Source of the DNA: Letharia columbiana | Lineage: Eukaryota; Ascomycota; Lecanoromycetes; Lecanorales; Parmeliaceae | Direction: 5' to 3' | Length of the DNA stretch: 64,000 bases | NCBI RefSeq assembly: GCF_014066305.1 | Contig: NW_023501045.1 | Location: forward strand, 493,501 to 557,500 | Shown here: piece by piece, positions 39,130 through 49,346 of the stretch | How the letters are laid out: every line of letters starts with the position of its first letter | Numbering within the stretch: the first letter of the stretch is position 1 | Position numbers and translations under genes: made by a program | Notes under the pieces: generated by a model | What the model saw: the letters and a program-made list of their open reading frames with translations, nothing else | What the model was told of the DNA's origin: nothing | Databases searched by the model: none

Positions 39130-42100
39130 TCAACCAACATCCATCTCACTCTCCGCCGCACCAGTCGCATCCCCCCTCTTCTCCCTCACATAAAAGACAA
39201 ACTCATCCAACACCCCCGGCCACGCCCCGTCCTCGCTCCACCAACTCATACTCTCATCCTCCAGGCTCTTCATGGCGAAGACGCCCGTCTGATCCCACAT
39301 ATCTTTACTAACACTCTTCTTCCACTGCGCCTCTAGATACTCCAGCCACAGCGTGAGCCATGGCGTACTGGCTGTGTTCCACGATAAGGAAGGAGCTGTC
39401 AAGAGGAGACGCCAGTATTCGAGGGCCGTTTCGAGGGGTACGATTTTTTGGCCCGGTAGGCGAGCGATGAGGAACGTTTGTTTATAGATGCGTTTGAAGA
39501 AGTCGGGTGTCGTTGCAAGGGAGCGGCGGAAGGAGGCTATTTGGCCTTGTTGCTTGGGAAGGGTTTCGGCGCTACAAATTTAGGGACATGGTTAGTCGGT
39601 GCGTGAGCCTGGCGCGATTCGTGCTTTGTGTAAAGTACACACCGATGACTTTGCCAGCCATTGACGAACCCTTCACGAGTGAACTCGCCCATCGTAGGTG
39701 CGCCGAGCTCTGTAAGAACTGCAAGGACTACAACTTCATCCAGCTTGACGCCCAAGTCCGTCAGATATCGCATCGAGCCTTCGATCCCAATCTTGTCTGG
39801 TTCCTCCGCCGCATTGTCTGGCAGACGACGGTATCAGCATGGTCACACAAGCAGAGGAAAATAGATATCGGACATACCTCGATACTTGTCAAATATTTTG
39901 TTCAGAGCTGGGGTGTTTGCAGTGCCTGACGAGCCTGACAATCCGTTTGAACTCTGGAAGAAACTGTGGTTAGACAAATTTGTATTAGCAAAATCATTCT
40001 CTTTCTTGATGCGAGTTCTAACAGCACGCCGCTCTTCCAGGAAAAAAGCGAGAGTTTTGCCATGACTAAATGCCTCTTCCTTTGCGTATTCCAAGGCCTT
40101 CTTAGGAGTCATGTTCATCCATTCCTTTCCGGCTTTTTCTGGACGTCCTGGTTGAGCTGGCCATAGTGGGAGAGAGTCAAAACTCGGACTTTTCAAACAA
40201 GATTGCGCAGTCGCATTCGTATTCTTGGACAAATCCTTTGATGCAAGTCTCGGTGTTGCTGGTGGTGTACTTTCGGGCAACTCCATTAATGGTGGCCTAG
40301 GCGATGGCGATGGAATACTGGTAGGCAATTGCTTTGCTTCTGGTCTGGGTGATGGTGGCGAAACATCTCTCTGCAAACCCCTTACTCCGGGCCTGGGTGA
40401 GGGTAGTGATCGCGTTTCAGCCTCGCCATTGCCCGTATCGCGTAAATCCGAATATGGCTGTCTCGTGAGAGAAGCTCCAAAAGTGTCATAGTCTGTGCCA
40501 TCTTCCGCCTCAATAGGGCTGTCGCTCACCTGTTCGCTGAGATCTGCTGTTGACGAGGGCGGACCTCCTGCTGGCGAATCTGAAGGAATGTCTGCTGGTG
40601 ACGGATGGCCTCCTGCTGTTGCAAATTCGCCTCCTGCTGACGAACTTGAATGAGTTTCTGCTCTTGACGGATCGCCTGCTGCTGAGGAGCCTGGGAATGC
40701 GCCTGCTTGGAAGCGCGACGGCTGGGCGGCATCTTCAATAACGCTAGAATCAGGTGCAGGTGTGGGTATATAAGGCGAAACGCCTTTGCCGAGTGGTGTA
40801 TCGATTGCTTGAAAGAAAGACCTGTTGGCAACGTTCGATTGGATTTCTGGAGATGCTGCTCCGCTGGCGACTGGCTTTGAAGGCGGAGCAAGGACGTATT
40901 CGTGGCCAGAGCTGCTGTTGAGCAAACTTGATTCTAAATCTGGGCCCTCTCCTAGTTCGTCTTGACAATCGTCAGCGCTTGTGATGGAAGTATTTCCCTC
41001 TGTTGCTTCACGATGAAGCCTTTGGGAATAATCGACCAGTGTCCGCGAAGACTGGATCAATACGTGTAAGATGCGGATAGCTTCTTGATCGTCTTCTCCG
41101 TCGGTGTTCAAGTCTTCGCCAGCACCGATGCCTTGCTGAATATGATCCAGTATCGCTTTCGTATCTACAATTATCGTATTGGCCGGGTGGAGTCGCTCCA
41201 ATTGCTTGATCGAAGCCAACACATTATCGTTGTCTAGCATCCGAGCTAGATAAGCAAGCAGTGTGACTGATTGCTTCGTTGGTTGCGGTCGCGTCCTATC
41301 AGCCAACTTGGCCTTGAGGGCATCAACCGATTGGTTGGCACTGGGGGGCGCAGTTGGAACGGCTTCGTCCAGCTGGGGAAATTGACCGCATTTGCACAGT
41401 TGTTGCAGGCATTTAGGGCACTCAGGCTCAGCTCTTGAACGTGGAGATGATCCATATACGCATTCACAGGGCAAACGTAAGCATCTCATACACATATCTT
41501 CCGAACGAATTGCATCGCGGTCAAAATGGCTTAGCACAAAGGTTTCCTGGTCTTCCCCTTCCCTCGCAAAAAGATCAGAATGATCGCCATGCTTTGGAGA
41601 TTTAAGAGGAGTGTCTCCATGGAGTGCCATTGAAGCTTTGCGTTTGGATTTTGGAAAGGTAACAATAGTCTTCGCATAGCTTGCCCTCCTTCTTTTGGTT
41701 CTTCGAGGTGAGATTGAGCGGACTTGTTCATCAATGGTATCTTGTGGCAGCTTCATCTTGTAAGCAAGCTTACGGGCCTCCTTTGTTGGCATAAGCAGGC
41801 CCCAGATCCCAGTAGTCATACCGTTGTCTGGCGACGAGGGTCTTCTACGGCCGACGTTCGCTCTATGACGAGGTGGTTCGCGATCAGATTCTACATCTGC
41901 TTCGCTAGCAGATTGTTCAGTGGCGGGCGCAAGAGACGCAGGCTTTGGCCTTGGAGTGCCTGGAGGCTGCACACTGCTTTCTGCCTCGTTTGCATAGCTA
42001 TACACGTTCGGACGCTCGCCTGGAGGAACTGCTGGTGGGCTCTTAGACGCTTGGTCAATGCTCATGGCCTCCGACTGTTCTGACTCATTCTCCTTGAAAT

Positions 42101-43867
42101 CTCCTCGGTAGTCCATGTCTTCCGTCGTAGGCCCACCGGGTGACTTGCTCCCATCCACGGGTAACGCCGCTGCAGCAGCGTGATCTCTCTCTTCATTTGC
42201 ATGCGGATCTGGGGCCACGATCGCACGAAGAGGGTTTTCCCGATCTTCATGCGACCTTTCATTCTCTTCTTCCGAGGACGATGAAGAGGACGACGAGATG
42301 ACGAGAGGCTCGGAAGACAAAGATGAATTATCATTGAAGCAAGCATCCTCCCACATGAGTATCGCAGCCGTTTGCTCATCTTTGTCAAGGTCAGTAAGGA
42401 TATCACTGATGACATTAACCTCAAGCGGGAGACCCTCCAGACAATGCTGAATCATAGGAATAACCTCGTGTTCCTGGAATGCGCCACTACGATATAGCCC
42501 AATGTAATTGACTAGCTCCTTTACGATTCTACCTTCTTTTTCGTCCAGATCCAGGACAGGAAAGTTCTCGATTTCTTCCCTGAACATTTCTACACCGCTG
42601 GAAAAACGGCAATGGGCGGAGACTCGACGAGCGCTTCGTTCCTTGGTTGGGATGTGATCCGTTGGCATGCCAAATTGCTGGAGACAAATGAGCAATGTTT
42701 CATCGCTCATGTCGGCATTGTTGAAGGTATCACGATAGTGCCAGGCTGCCGTCTCGAGCGGGACGCTACCATTCTGCACATGCTCATACACGGTCAAGAG
42801 CTGTCTTCGCGTCAATTGTTGCACGTCTTCGTCATCGTGCTGAACCATCCTACTGGCTTCTTCTCTGACTCTGTCCATGTTTTCTGCCGCGCCTCTGGGT
42901 AAAACACGTCTATATCTGCTGCTGACGTGTACCTTCTTCTCTTGATCAACATCAATGCCGAACATCAACTCCCTCGATCGTCCAATGGGGCGAGTATGTG
43001 GCTGTCGAACATCTCCCATGGGTGTCTCGAGCTGCAGGTTCATGGCTTGCAAGGTGGCTTGGAAGCTCCTCTCGTCCATGATGGGTCGGCGTAGAGCAAA
43101 TCGAAAAAAGACAGGGAGGTCTTTCCTTTTTATCCAGCTACGCGGGCGATTGGCCTGGAATATCCAAGAGTTGAAAAGCCTCTTTCTTGATTCCCAAAAC
43201 GATGATTCTCCGAATGACACTTCACATTCGGAAATTGACCCTTGAGAATTCTGCAACGGATGTCTTGTATCCGTGCGTTCCAGATCCTCTCTTATGGCCT
43301 CCTCACCGTCAGGATCGTCGCCGAAACCGCCCATATCCTCGAGTTGCTCCATAAGAGACTTTTTCTTCCTCCTTCCCCCTCCCGTTCTCCTCTCCTCTTC
43401 CTGGATGATCTTCCATTGCTCCTCCGCGGTCAACATCCTCGTTTTCCTGGAGGGGATCCACGGCCTCGATACAAGAGGGGACCAGGTGTTGCGAGCTATG
43501 TCCGAGGTTCCAAGGCGTAACCGTCGAAGATGTCCCTCCAGTCACGAGCCTGAAAATAATGCAACGGAATGCTAGAAGAAATTGATATACGTACGCGTCA
43601 ATTGCTTGCTCCACGTTCCATCCATGAGATTTGAGATGCTGCGTGAGGTAAAGAAGTCAGTCAATCGCTCTTGCAAGAGTCAGGTAGTTGCTGAAATACT
43701 ATGGAGCAAGCAGGTGCCACCAACACCACACTCGCAGTCAAAATGAGGCCTCAAGAGATAGTACTGAGACTTGACTTTACCTTAGCAGCAACGCTGTCTT
43801 TGGTTGACGTGAAGCCCACGAACTGGGAGATCTGCGCCTTCTGTTGAGGCGTGTACGAGGAGGGCAT
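39130..43867 (-). CDS. DCN1-like cullin neddylation factor, with a 3.6-kb intron and a phase break
   Basis: Exons read A 43867-43782, B 43638-43595, C 39963-39878, D 39817-39643 and E 39571-39130. Exons A and B encode a UBA-like domain (MPSSYTPQQKAQISQFVGFT, then HLKSHGWNVEQAIDA). C to E encode the PONY domain (ALNKIFDKYR, KIGIEGSMRYLTDLGVKLDE, MWDQTGVF, WSEDGAWPGVLDEFV). B joins C as AIDA-FFQSSNG, as in other DCN1 proteins. DCN1 recruits the NEDD8 E2 Ubc12 to cullins. The five exons total 833 nt, one short of 278 codons. Exon A reads ...TSTK, then the expected DSVAAK lies one frame over, so there is a one-base loss near 43,800, real or a sequencing error. Introns A/B, C/D and D/E are 143, 60 and 71 bp, but B/C is 3,631 bp and contains a long same-strand ORF. 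Confidence 0.85.
39843..43436 (-). CDS. Very long ORF inside the DCN1 intron, unknown protein with Cys knuckles
   Basis: One uninterrupted frame of 1,197 codons begins at an ATG (43436, MLTAEEQWKIIQEEERRTGG). It fills the intron and continues in frame into DCN1 exon C, stopping at 39843 only if the exon C donor is ignored. I do not recognise the family. The N-terminal 300 residues are charged and look ordered. Residues about 647-683 carry two C-x2-C-x4-C-x-C knuckles (CMRCLRLPCEC and CPKCLQQLCKC), possibly Zn-binding. A Ser/Pro/Gly-rich low-complexity region follows, with degenerate SPRP repeats. Before exon C comes a basic helical stretch (KKALEYAKEEAFSHGKTLAF). If spliced onward to exons D and E it would give one protein of about 1,390 aa ending in the DCN1 PONY domain. 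The frame is also open upstream to 43541 (ARNTWSPLVSRPWIPSRKTR), so the true N-terminus may be longer. Confidence 0.7.
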   Translation of the reverse strand: MLTAEEQWKIIQEEERRTGGGRRKKKSLMEQLEDMGGFGDDPDGEEAIREDLERTDTRHPLQNSQGSISECEVSFGESSFWESRKRLFNSWIFQANRPRSWIKRKDLPVFFRFALRRPIMDERSFQATLQAMNLQLETPMGDVRQPHTRPIGRSRELMFGIDVDQEKKVHVSSRYRRVLPRGAAENMDRVREEASRMVQHDDEDVQQLTRRQLLTVYEHVQNGSVPLETAAWHYRDTFNNADMSDETLLICLQQFGMPTDHIPTKERSARRVSAHCRFSSGVEMFREEIENFPVLDLDEKEGRIVKELVNYIGLYRSGAFQEHEVIPMIQHCLEGLPLEVNVISDILTDLDKDEQTAAILMWEDACFNDNSSLSSEPLVISSSSSSSSEEENERSHEDRENPLRAIVAPDPHANEERDHAAAAALPVDGSKSPGGPTTEDMDYRGDFKENESEQSEAMSIDQASKSPPAVPPGERPNVYSYANEAESSVQPPGTPRPKPASLAPATEQSASEADVESDREPPRHRANVGRRRPSSPDNGMTTGIWGLLMPTKEARKLAYKMKLPQDTIDEQVRSISPRRTKRRRASYAKTIVTFPKSKRKASMALHGDTPLKSPKHGDHSDLFAREGEDQETFVLSHFDRDAIRSEDMCMRCLRLPCECVYGSSPRSRAEPECPKCLQQLCKCGQFPQLDEAVPTAPPSANQSVDALKAKLADRTRPQPTKQSVTLLAYLARMLDNDNVLASIKQLERLHPANTIIVDTKAILDHIQQGIGAGEDLNTDGEDDQEAIRILHVLIQSSRTLVDYSQRLHREATEGNTSITSADDCQDELGEGPDLESSLLNSSSGHEYVLAPPSKPVASGAASPEIQSNVANRSFFQAIDTPLGKGVSPYIPTPAPDSSVIEDAAQPSRFQAGAFPGSSAAGDPSRAETHSSSSAGGEFATAGGHPSPADIPSDSPAGGPPSSTADLSEQVSDSPIEAEDGTDYDTFGASLTRQPYSDLRDTGNGEAETRSLPSPRPGVRGLQRDVSPPSPRPEAKQLPTSIPSPSPRPPLMELPESTPPATPRLASKDLSKNTNATAQSCLKSPSFDSLPLWPAQPGRPEKAGKEWMNMTPKKALEYAKEEAFSHGKTLAFFLEERRAVRTRIKKENDFANTNLSNHSFFQSSNGLSGSSGTANTPALNKIFDKYRGMSDIYFPLLV

Positions 43868-44242
43868 CTTGAAGCGATCCAGGTTGTGATAATTTCAGAC
43901 CGATGTGAAGTACTATAGAGATCAAGTTGTGCTAGCAGATCATGTTGTCTGAGTGTTGCCGAAGTGAGACCCCGGTTCTCACTTCAGGTGAATGACGATG
44001 CTTGTAGGGCTGAGTCTGAGGGTTACGAAACTGCCCATATGTTAACATCCATCTACCAGGTCCCGTCCGAATTAGACAATAGGGCCCAGATTATGGATGT
44101 TAGCAATCAAGATTACGGTTTCTTTCTCTCATGTTGCCCACCGGACAGCAATGCTTGTGTACATTGAGGATATCTAAGCGGCCAACATAGGCCTGTATCT
44201 GTACATTGAGGACACAAGGAGATTCCTGTCACCCATGCACAT
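43868..44242. promoter_or_regulatory. Intergenic region upstream of DCN1
   Basis: These 375 bp lie between the DCN1 start codon and the end of the Mvp1 gene, both on the minus strand. They should carry the DCN1 promoter and the Mvp1 3' end. No defined element was recognised. Confidence 0.5.
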
Positions 44243-46649
44243 CTATTCTCCCAAAGGCATATTGTCGACCTCCTCGCTCAATGCTCGCCAATTATCAGCT
44301 TGAAGCTCAGCATACTTTACACGCTCTTGACTCCAATCCTGATGCAACCTGCTGACCTGGTATTGAGACTGTTGGAAAAAGACGAGCTCATCCCGGATGC
44401 ACTCTTTGATGAACACTCCTCGGGCATGCTGATCGACAATTGATTGCTTGTCCTATTCAGTGTCAGCAATAACTCACACCAATATGTAGAAAGCACTTAC
44501 AGCTCTCACAGCTTGCTCAAGCTTTTCTTGTTCTCCTGGTTTGGCCGGGGCCCCTTCCGCCCTGCCCATGAGACCAGCGAGCTTGTTCTCATTGCTCTCA
44601 ATCCTTCGCTCTAGATAGGGGATGTTGTCTTTCGCATATCGATCGCGCCGGTCAAACATGTCTCGAATACTGACAAGAGTATCTCGTTGCTTTTTGAAGT
44701 CCTCCAGAACACCCTCGTCCCAAGCGCGAGCTTCGTCTTCTAGTAAGCTCTGACTGGTCGTTAGATGCTTCGCGGTCGAGCTTATGCCCTCATTTAACAG
44801 TGGGACGTCATTCGTATCAGTCGCGTATGTACTCTGTGAGGTCTCGGTTACAGCCATCAATGCCTGCGAGAACCGAAGGTAATCTGCTGCGATTCCTTGA
44901 TTTCGCTTCGCTAGACGCTCTAGTAAACCACACAGGCCGATGTACTTTTCTGATGATTCCCGAACGCCAGACCGGACTGTGTCGAAGGTCTCCGATAAAT
45001 TTGTAGGCAAAGAGTCCTCAAGGCCGGAGGGAAGACTTTTGCCCACAAACTCTTCTTGCACTGAAATGGTAGCCTGCTTCCTCCACACTGCAAGTTCCTG
45101 GTGCTAAATATGAGTTTTTGATGCAAGTCGAACGAGTAAACAGCACTCACAGTGGGCACGGTTAGGAACATTACAACGAGTTGTTCTTGACCTAGAGCTG
45201 GATGTCTGACTAGGGCATTAACGAATCTTACCAGACCACGTCTGCGCTTCTCCATGAATGTGACGTCGGCTGATAGATGCCTTCCGTTGACTGGATGTAG
45301 TCAGTCGTCAGTATAAATGGATTTGACAGGGCCTTGAGTCCTACCGGCAACTCTTTTCGGTGGTAACAATGGCAATGCTCTGAATGGATATCTTTTGTGC
45401 AAACAGTCTAACAACCACACAAAGTCACTGTATCTTCGTACGACCGAGCTTGCTCTTCTTGCGCTCTTCACCTCGTAATTGTGATGTTGAAACATGAACA
45501 TGCCTTCCTTCTCTGGAAGAAGGCTGACACTGACGGTCTCCTCGACGCCTCGGTTGATAGTACGCCCTCCACCTAAGGACCTTCCAATGCTCCCTCCAGT
45601 GTGGTTGCCTTGGTCGTCTCCACTTGAGCCGAAGCCGCCACCTGACTGTCCTGCGTTCGGAAACCCACTGCTAGGTGGCCCCTCCGATCCCCAACCTCCA
45701 GCACCTCCATCCATGGGAGGCTCTCTCGTATCTTCTCCCGAAGGCATCGTTGAGCTTGGACTGTCGGAATACGTCGTGAAAACACTCGTAGTCCGCGACG
45801 GCTCAGTGACCCCATTTCTTATTGGCTTCGCCGCTGTAGGATTCGACGACGGAGTTGCCTCATTGTTGACGTTATGGGTGTGACCTTTGTGCAAAGCTGG
45901 GCTAGACCATGGATCATCGTCTAGGTTTTCCAGCGAGTCTTTTCTTATTCGGCGTGATTTAGGAGGAGAATTTCCGGGAGTAGTTTGCTTGGGCGGTGCA
46001 CTGTGCGCTTCCTGTTTTGGTGATGTCTCTTCGAGGTTTTCGGAGACTTTGGCAGACCTGATCTGCTTTATGAAGGGTACCGATGGTTCGGGAAGATCTA
46101 GAAATGGAAATATTAGCATCGATAATCTACCTTTCACATTACTCAGTCTTGCTCACTTCTCCGTCTCTCGTCAACCGAGTCTAAAGAAGCCTCTTCACCC
46201 TCCTGGGACAAACCGATCAGGGCGAGCAGGACATTGAACTCGCTCCGACCAAGTCCAGTGTCCTGCCCACCAGTGACAAGCTTGAGTATCCTGTCCTGCT
46301 CAGACGCATCAAGCCCACAACCTTCGAACAGTTTTTTTGCACCGGCAATCCCTATTTGACCTCCTTCTGCTTTGTAACTTGTCTCCCGTAAAGCATCGAA
46401 GGCATCAATGTAGTTCTCTGAAACATCAGACGCGGGCAGCAGTCTCTTGACCAAGTCGCTCCTCCCGGCCTTCTTCGGGGTCGGCATATCCCATGGTGAA
46501 GCACTATTAGTGCCCTCATCGTCGAACAACGAGCTACCAGACTTTGCACCTGATGTTTGCTCATCATCGAAAAGAGCGGATTTCTGGTTGGGGCGCGCAG
46601 GCTGTTTGGACAAGCTCGAGTCGTCAGGGGAGCTTCCAAATAGTGACAT
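44243..46649 (-). CDS. Mvp1-like sorting nexin (PX-BAR)
   Basis: Five exons read 46649-46157, 46097-45345, 45290-45151, 45097-44501 and 44452-44243, with consistent phases, for 730 aa. The N-terminus MSLFGSSPDD, then SPWDMPTPKK and an EF/EH-like helical segment (IDAFDALRE, FNVLLALIGL), matches fungal Mvp1. After a disordered Pro/Ser/Gly linker comes a PX domain at about residues 345-460. It holds RRYSDFVWL (the Arg/Tyr-Phe PI3P pocket), the PPKR proline loop, and RRRGLVRFVNALVRHP. The C-terminal 270 residues form a BAR-type helical region (SEKYIGLCGLLERLAKRN, LEDFKKQRDTLVSIRDMFDRR). Mvp1 (SNX8) binds PI3P and drives retromer-independent recycling from endosomes. The start is the ATG before SLFG, since an earlier frame extension begins only with GTG. 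Confidence 0.92.
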
Positions 46650-49346
46650 CTTGGCTGGGAACGCTCTGTTGCGGCTCGGTGCTATCACTCAATCCCTCTT
46701 ATAGAATGTCAATCGACAAAGGCTTGGCATTGCGCGGTCGAAAAATGTAAGGAAGAAGTCGAGGAAGTCAAATGAACCGAGGCGGCGACGCGGTTGAAGA
46801 TGACGACGGCTAGCGTCGAGGAAGACGTCTAATGTGGAAAGAACAATTACCAATTTTCACCCTCGTTCAGCGAGATTGTTTCTTCTCTATACCTTTAATC
46901 CGAAGTCTACATGTACGTGTTGCTCGCAACCAGGGTAGATTTATGGTCTTAATTTTCGCTCTTTTGTACGGTCGACCAATTCATCAGTGTAAGGATGGCG
47001 ATGTCAACATTTTTGTATCATCTTCTTCAACCCTGGCTTCCTCTCAATTCGTCATGCTGCCGCCCATTCTATCTCGCATCTTATTTGGTAAAAATCGTGG
47101 GCGTTTCTCTCAATACTTTTCTTCAATCTACGTGCGTGTCCTAGCAATGCTCAACCGGTAAGCATCCTTCATTCTCTTGGGCAAGGGGCTTCGCAGGGTC
47201 GGATTCGTTGCTCGCTACTCCGCGGGATACCGTCTCTAGAAGAGTTTCCAAAACAATAAAGGAGAAGTAGCTACGCAAGCTCTGTATACACGAACTCGTC
47301 TGCTAGGTGTTGTGGTCAGAAATCGGCGACTTCAACGTGTTTGCTGCGTCAGCTAAATCCCATCACCTGAAAGGTCACCTCGCAAATAGACCCAAATTAT
47401 AGAGAAGAGGTGGGGGGGTTGTCGTCTGAAGTGTGTGTATTTCCAAGAACCAGCTTGAACAGCCCATTCACGGCCCAGCCTTTTTTCCTGGACGAAAGTG
47501 ATCCCTAAAGCCAGATTTGGCGTACATTTGATCATACGACCGTTGCGTTGGGGCAAAAGCTGCCGCTAAAGTCTCCAAAATCATTATTCCATTGCTCGCC
47601 ATTCATGTTCTTGTATTCAGGATTGTCTGCTTTCTCAGGAAAGATAACCCTTTCGATCGCGTGGTTGAGGGAACATTCGCCAAGCTCTTCACCTACAGAA
47701 AATATGATTGGTTATGTAGGCCTTGGACAAACATTGGCTACCACTTTAGTCATGCAAATATACCGCATCTGGTCATTCATTCACCAGCATAATTAACTAT
47801 AGCTTTGTTTCTTCAGCCAGTCACAGACCATCGCACGTTCTTTCTGACACAGGTATCACTACAGCCAATATCGAGTGTGCACGAGGCTGGCATGATGATG
47901 ATCACCGCTGGCCTCCGGGAAAAATTACATGGAAGCTCTGGAGGACCAAAAATATATGGAGACCAAATACGGTAGCTTGTTTGTTGACTTCTTCTGCCTT
48001 TCGTGGAGTAAGCTGGCAGAAAGGTCGAGACGACCCCGAGAACCGCGGAAAGGGAGCGGACGGGGTACTCCTGGTCTCGGAGCAAGTGGATCACTCATGT
48101 GTCCCAGAAGGTACAGTCCCAGCTCTCCCGGACAAAGACGCGCTAAAGCTAGCAGTGACCCTCGCAGCCTGTGCCAAGATATTGCGATTTCAACTTCATA
48201 ATCTCATGGTTCCCTGCGTGGCCTTCAAATACACATACGGAGTGACTGGTCTCAAACCTACGTAAGTAGTAGCCTAGCCCGCGTTGTCAAAGCACCGAAG
48301 AGATCTGTTCGTGTCAACCACGTAGTGGGCCCATAGCCGGCGTTATCCTCTGGGTGCTCAGGCTGTAAACAGGCAAAGTAGGCTTCCTCGCATCAGGACT
48401 CAGGAGACGCCCAGAACTTGCTACTATGCACCGTCAACTATCGCACACACTACCGCGAAGCATCTCTCATAGGAGTGGTAGGAAGTGCGCGGTCTTCTCC
48501 TTCTCCTTTCACGGCTAGTAGTGCTAGTCCCATTACGTGGAGATTCAAAAAAGGAGTGGTACGGCTTCAAGTTTAAGGATCGGGCTTTGGATCTTCGTAC
48601 TTGGAGCTATGGGCCTGTTCGGGAGAAGAAGATAATAAGGATGTTGAAGGCCTGGCGACGAGTCTTTTACCGTCCAGCCTCCTATGGCTGCAGAGTAAGA
48701 GTAAAATGGAAGGAGAATAATTTCGGTCTCCCCCCCAAAATTAATACAGTGTCATCCCAGTATTCAATCTGTTCGTGGCGAACATCCATTTCTGCTTTAC
48801 TCAGCAGGTATTGATTGATTCGAAGGCATGCCCGAGCAGGCCCATTCGACGTAAATACCGCTACTTGAATGGCCCCTTGTATCTTTAGATACGGTGGATA
48901 TGAGCCGTAGCAGGTATGCAGATTATGAGAAGTACAGCTTTGAACTTGTTGATACTTCCAGGAGACGTATAAGCTTGGTCTCATGAAACGGAAAGATACA
49001 GTCCCAAATAATCTATAGTGAAAAGACTCGTGAGAGCTCAATTCTTGCAGGCGATAAGACAGGAGACCCGAATTATGCGGAATTGAAGGGAGCTGGCCCA
49101 TAAGATATTGGACCGTTGAAAAGGCTGAGGCCGCTTAAATCCATGACGATGATGGGCAGCGTACCACGTTCATCGTTATGATGATGGCTCCTTGCCTTTC
49201 GAGATGCCAAAAAATTTGGATATTTTAGAGAGCTAGCCCCTGCAAGAGCGGTTCAAAGCGAGTCACGCTATGCTAAATCACTGCAACCTAAAATGCAATT
49301 GATATCTCTTGCGGCCCCTACCCTCATGGTATGCATATCTAAAGCA
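46650..49346. other. Gene-poor stretch of 2.7 kb
   Basis: No frame here shows a recognised domain or a convincing exon chain. The most coding-like piece is plus-strand 47981-48265 (ending VTGLKPT), 95 codons without a known motif. Composition is ordinary, not RIP-like, and there is no clear repeat. It may hold a decayed gene, a non-coding transcript or long flanking regulatory DNA of the Mvp1 gene. Confidence 0.5.

Noticed and set aside
43309..43614. 101-codon frame linking DCN1 exon B to sequence overlapping the intron ORF
   Set aside because: It reads through a 45-bp intron-like segment and its tail (GGAMEDHPGRGEENG) is the alternate frame of the better MLTAEEQ reading.
45494..45883. Plus-strand 129-codon Pro/Ser-rich frame
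   Set aside because: It is antisense to the disordered linker of the Mvp1 gene and reflects the same biased composition.
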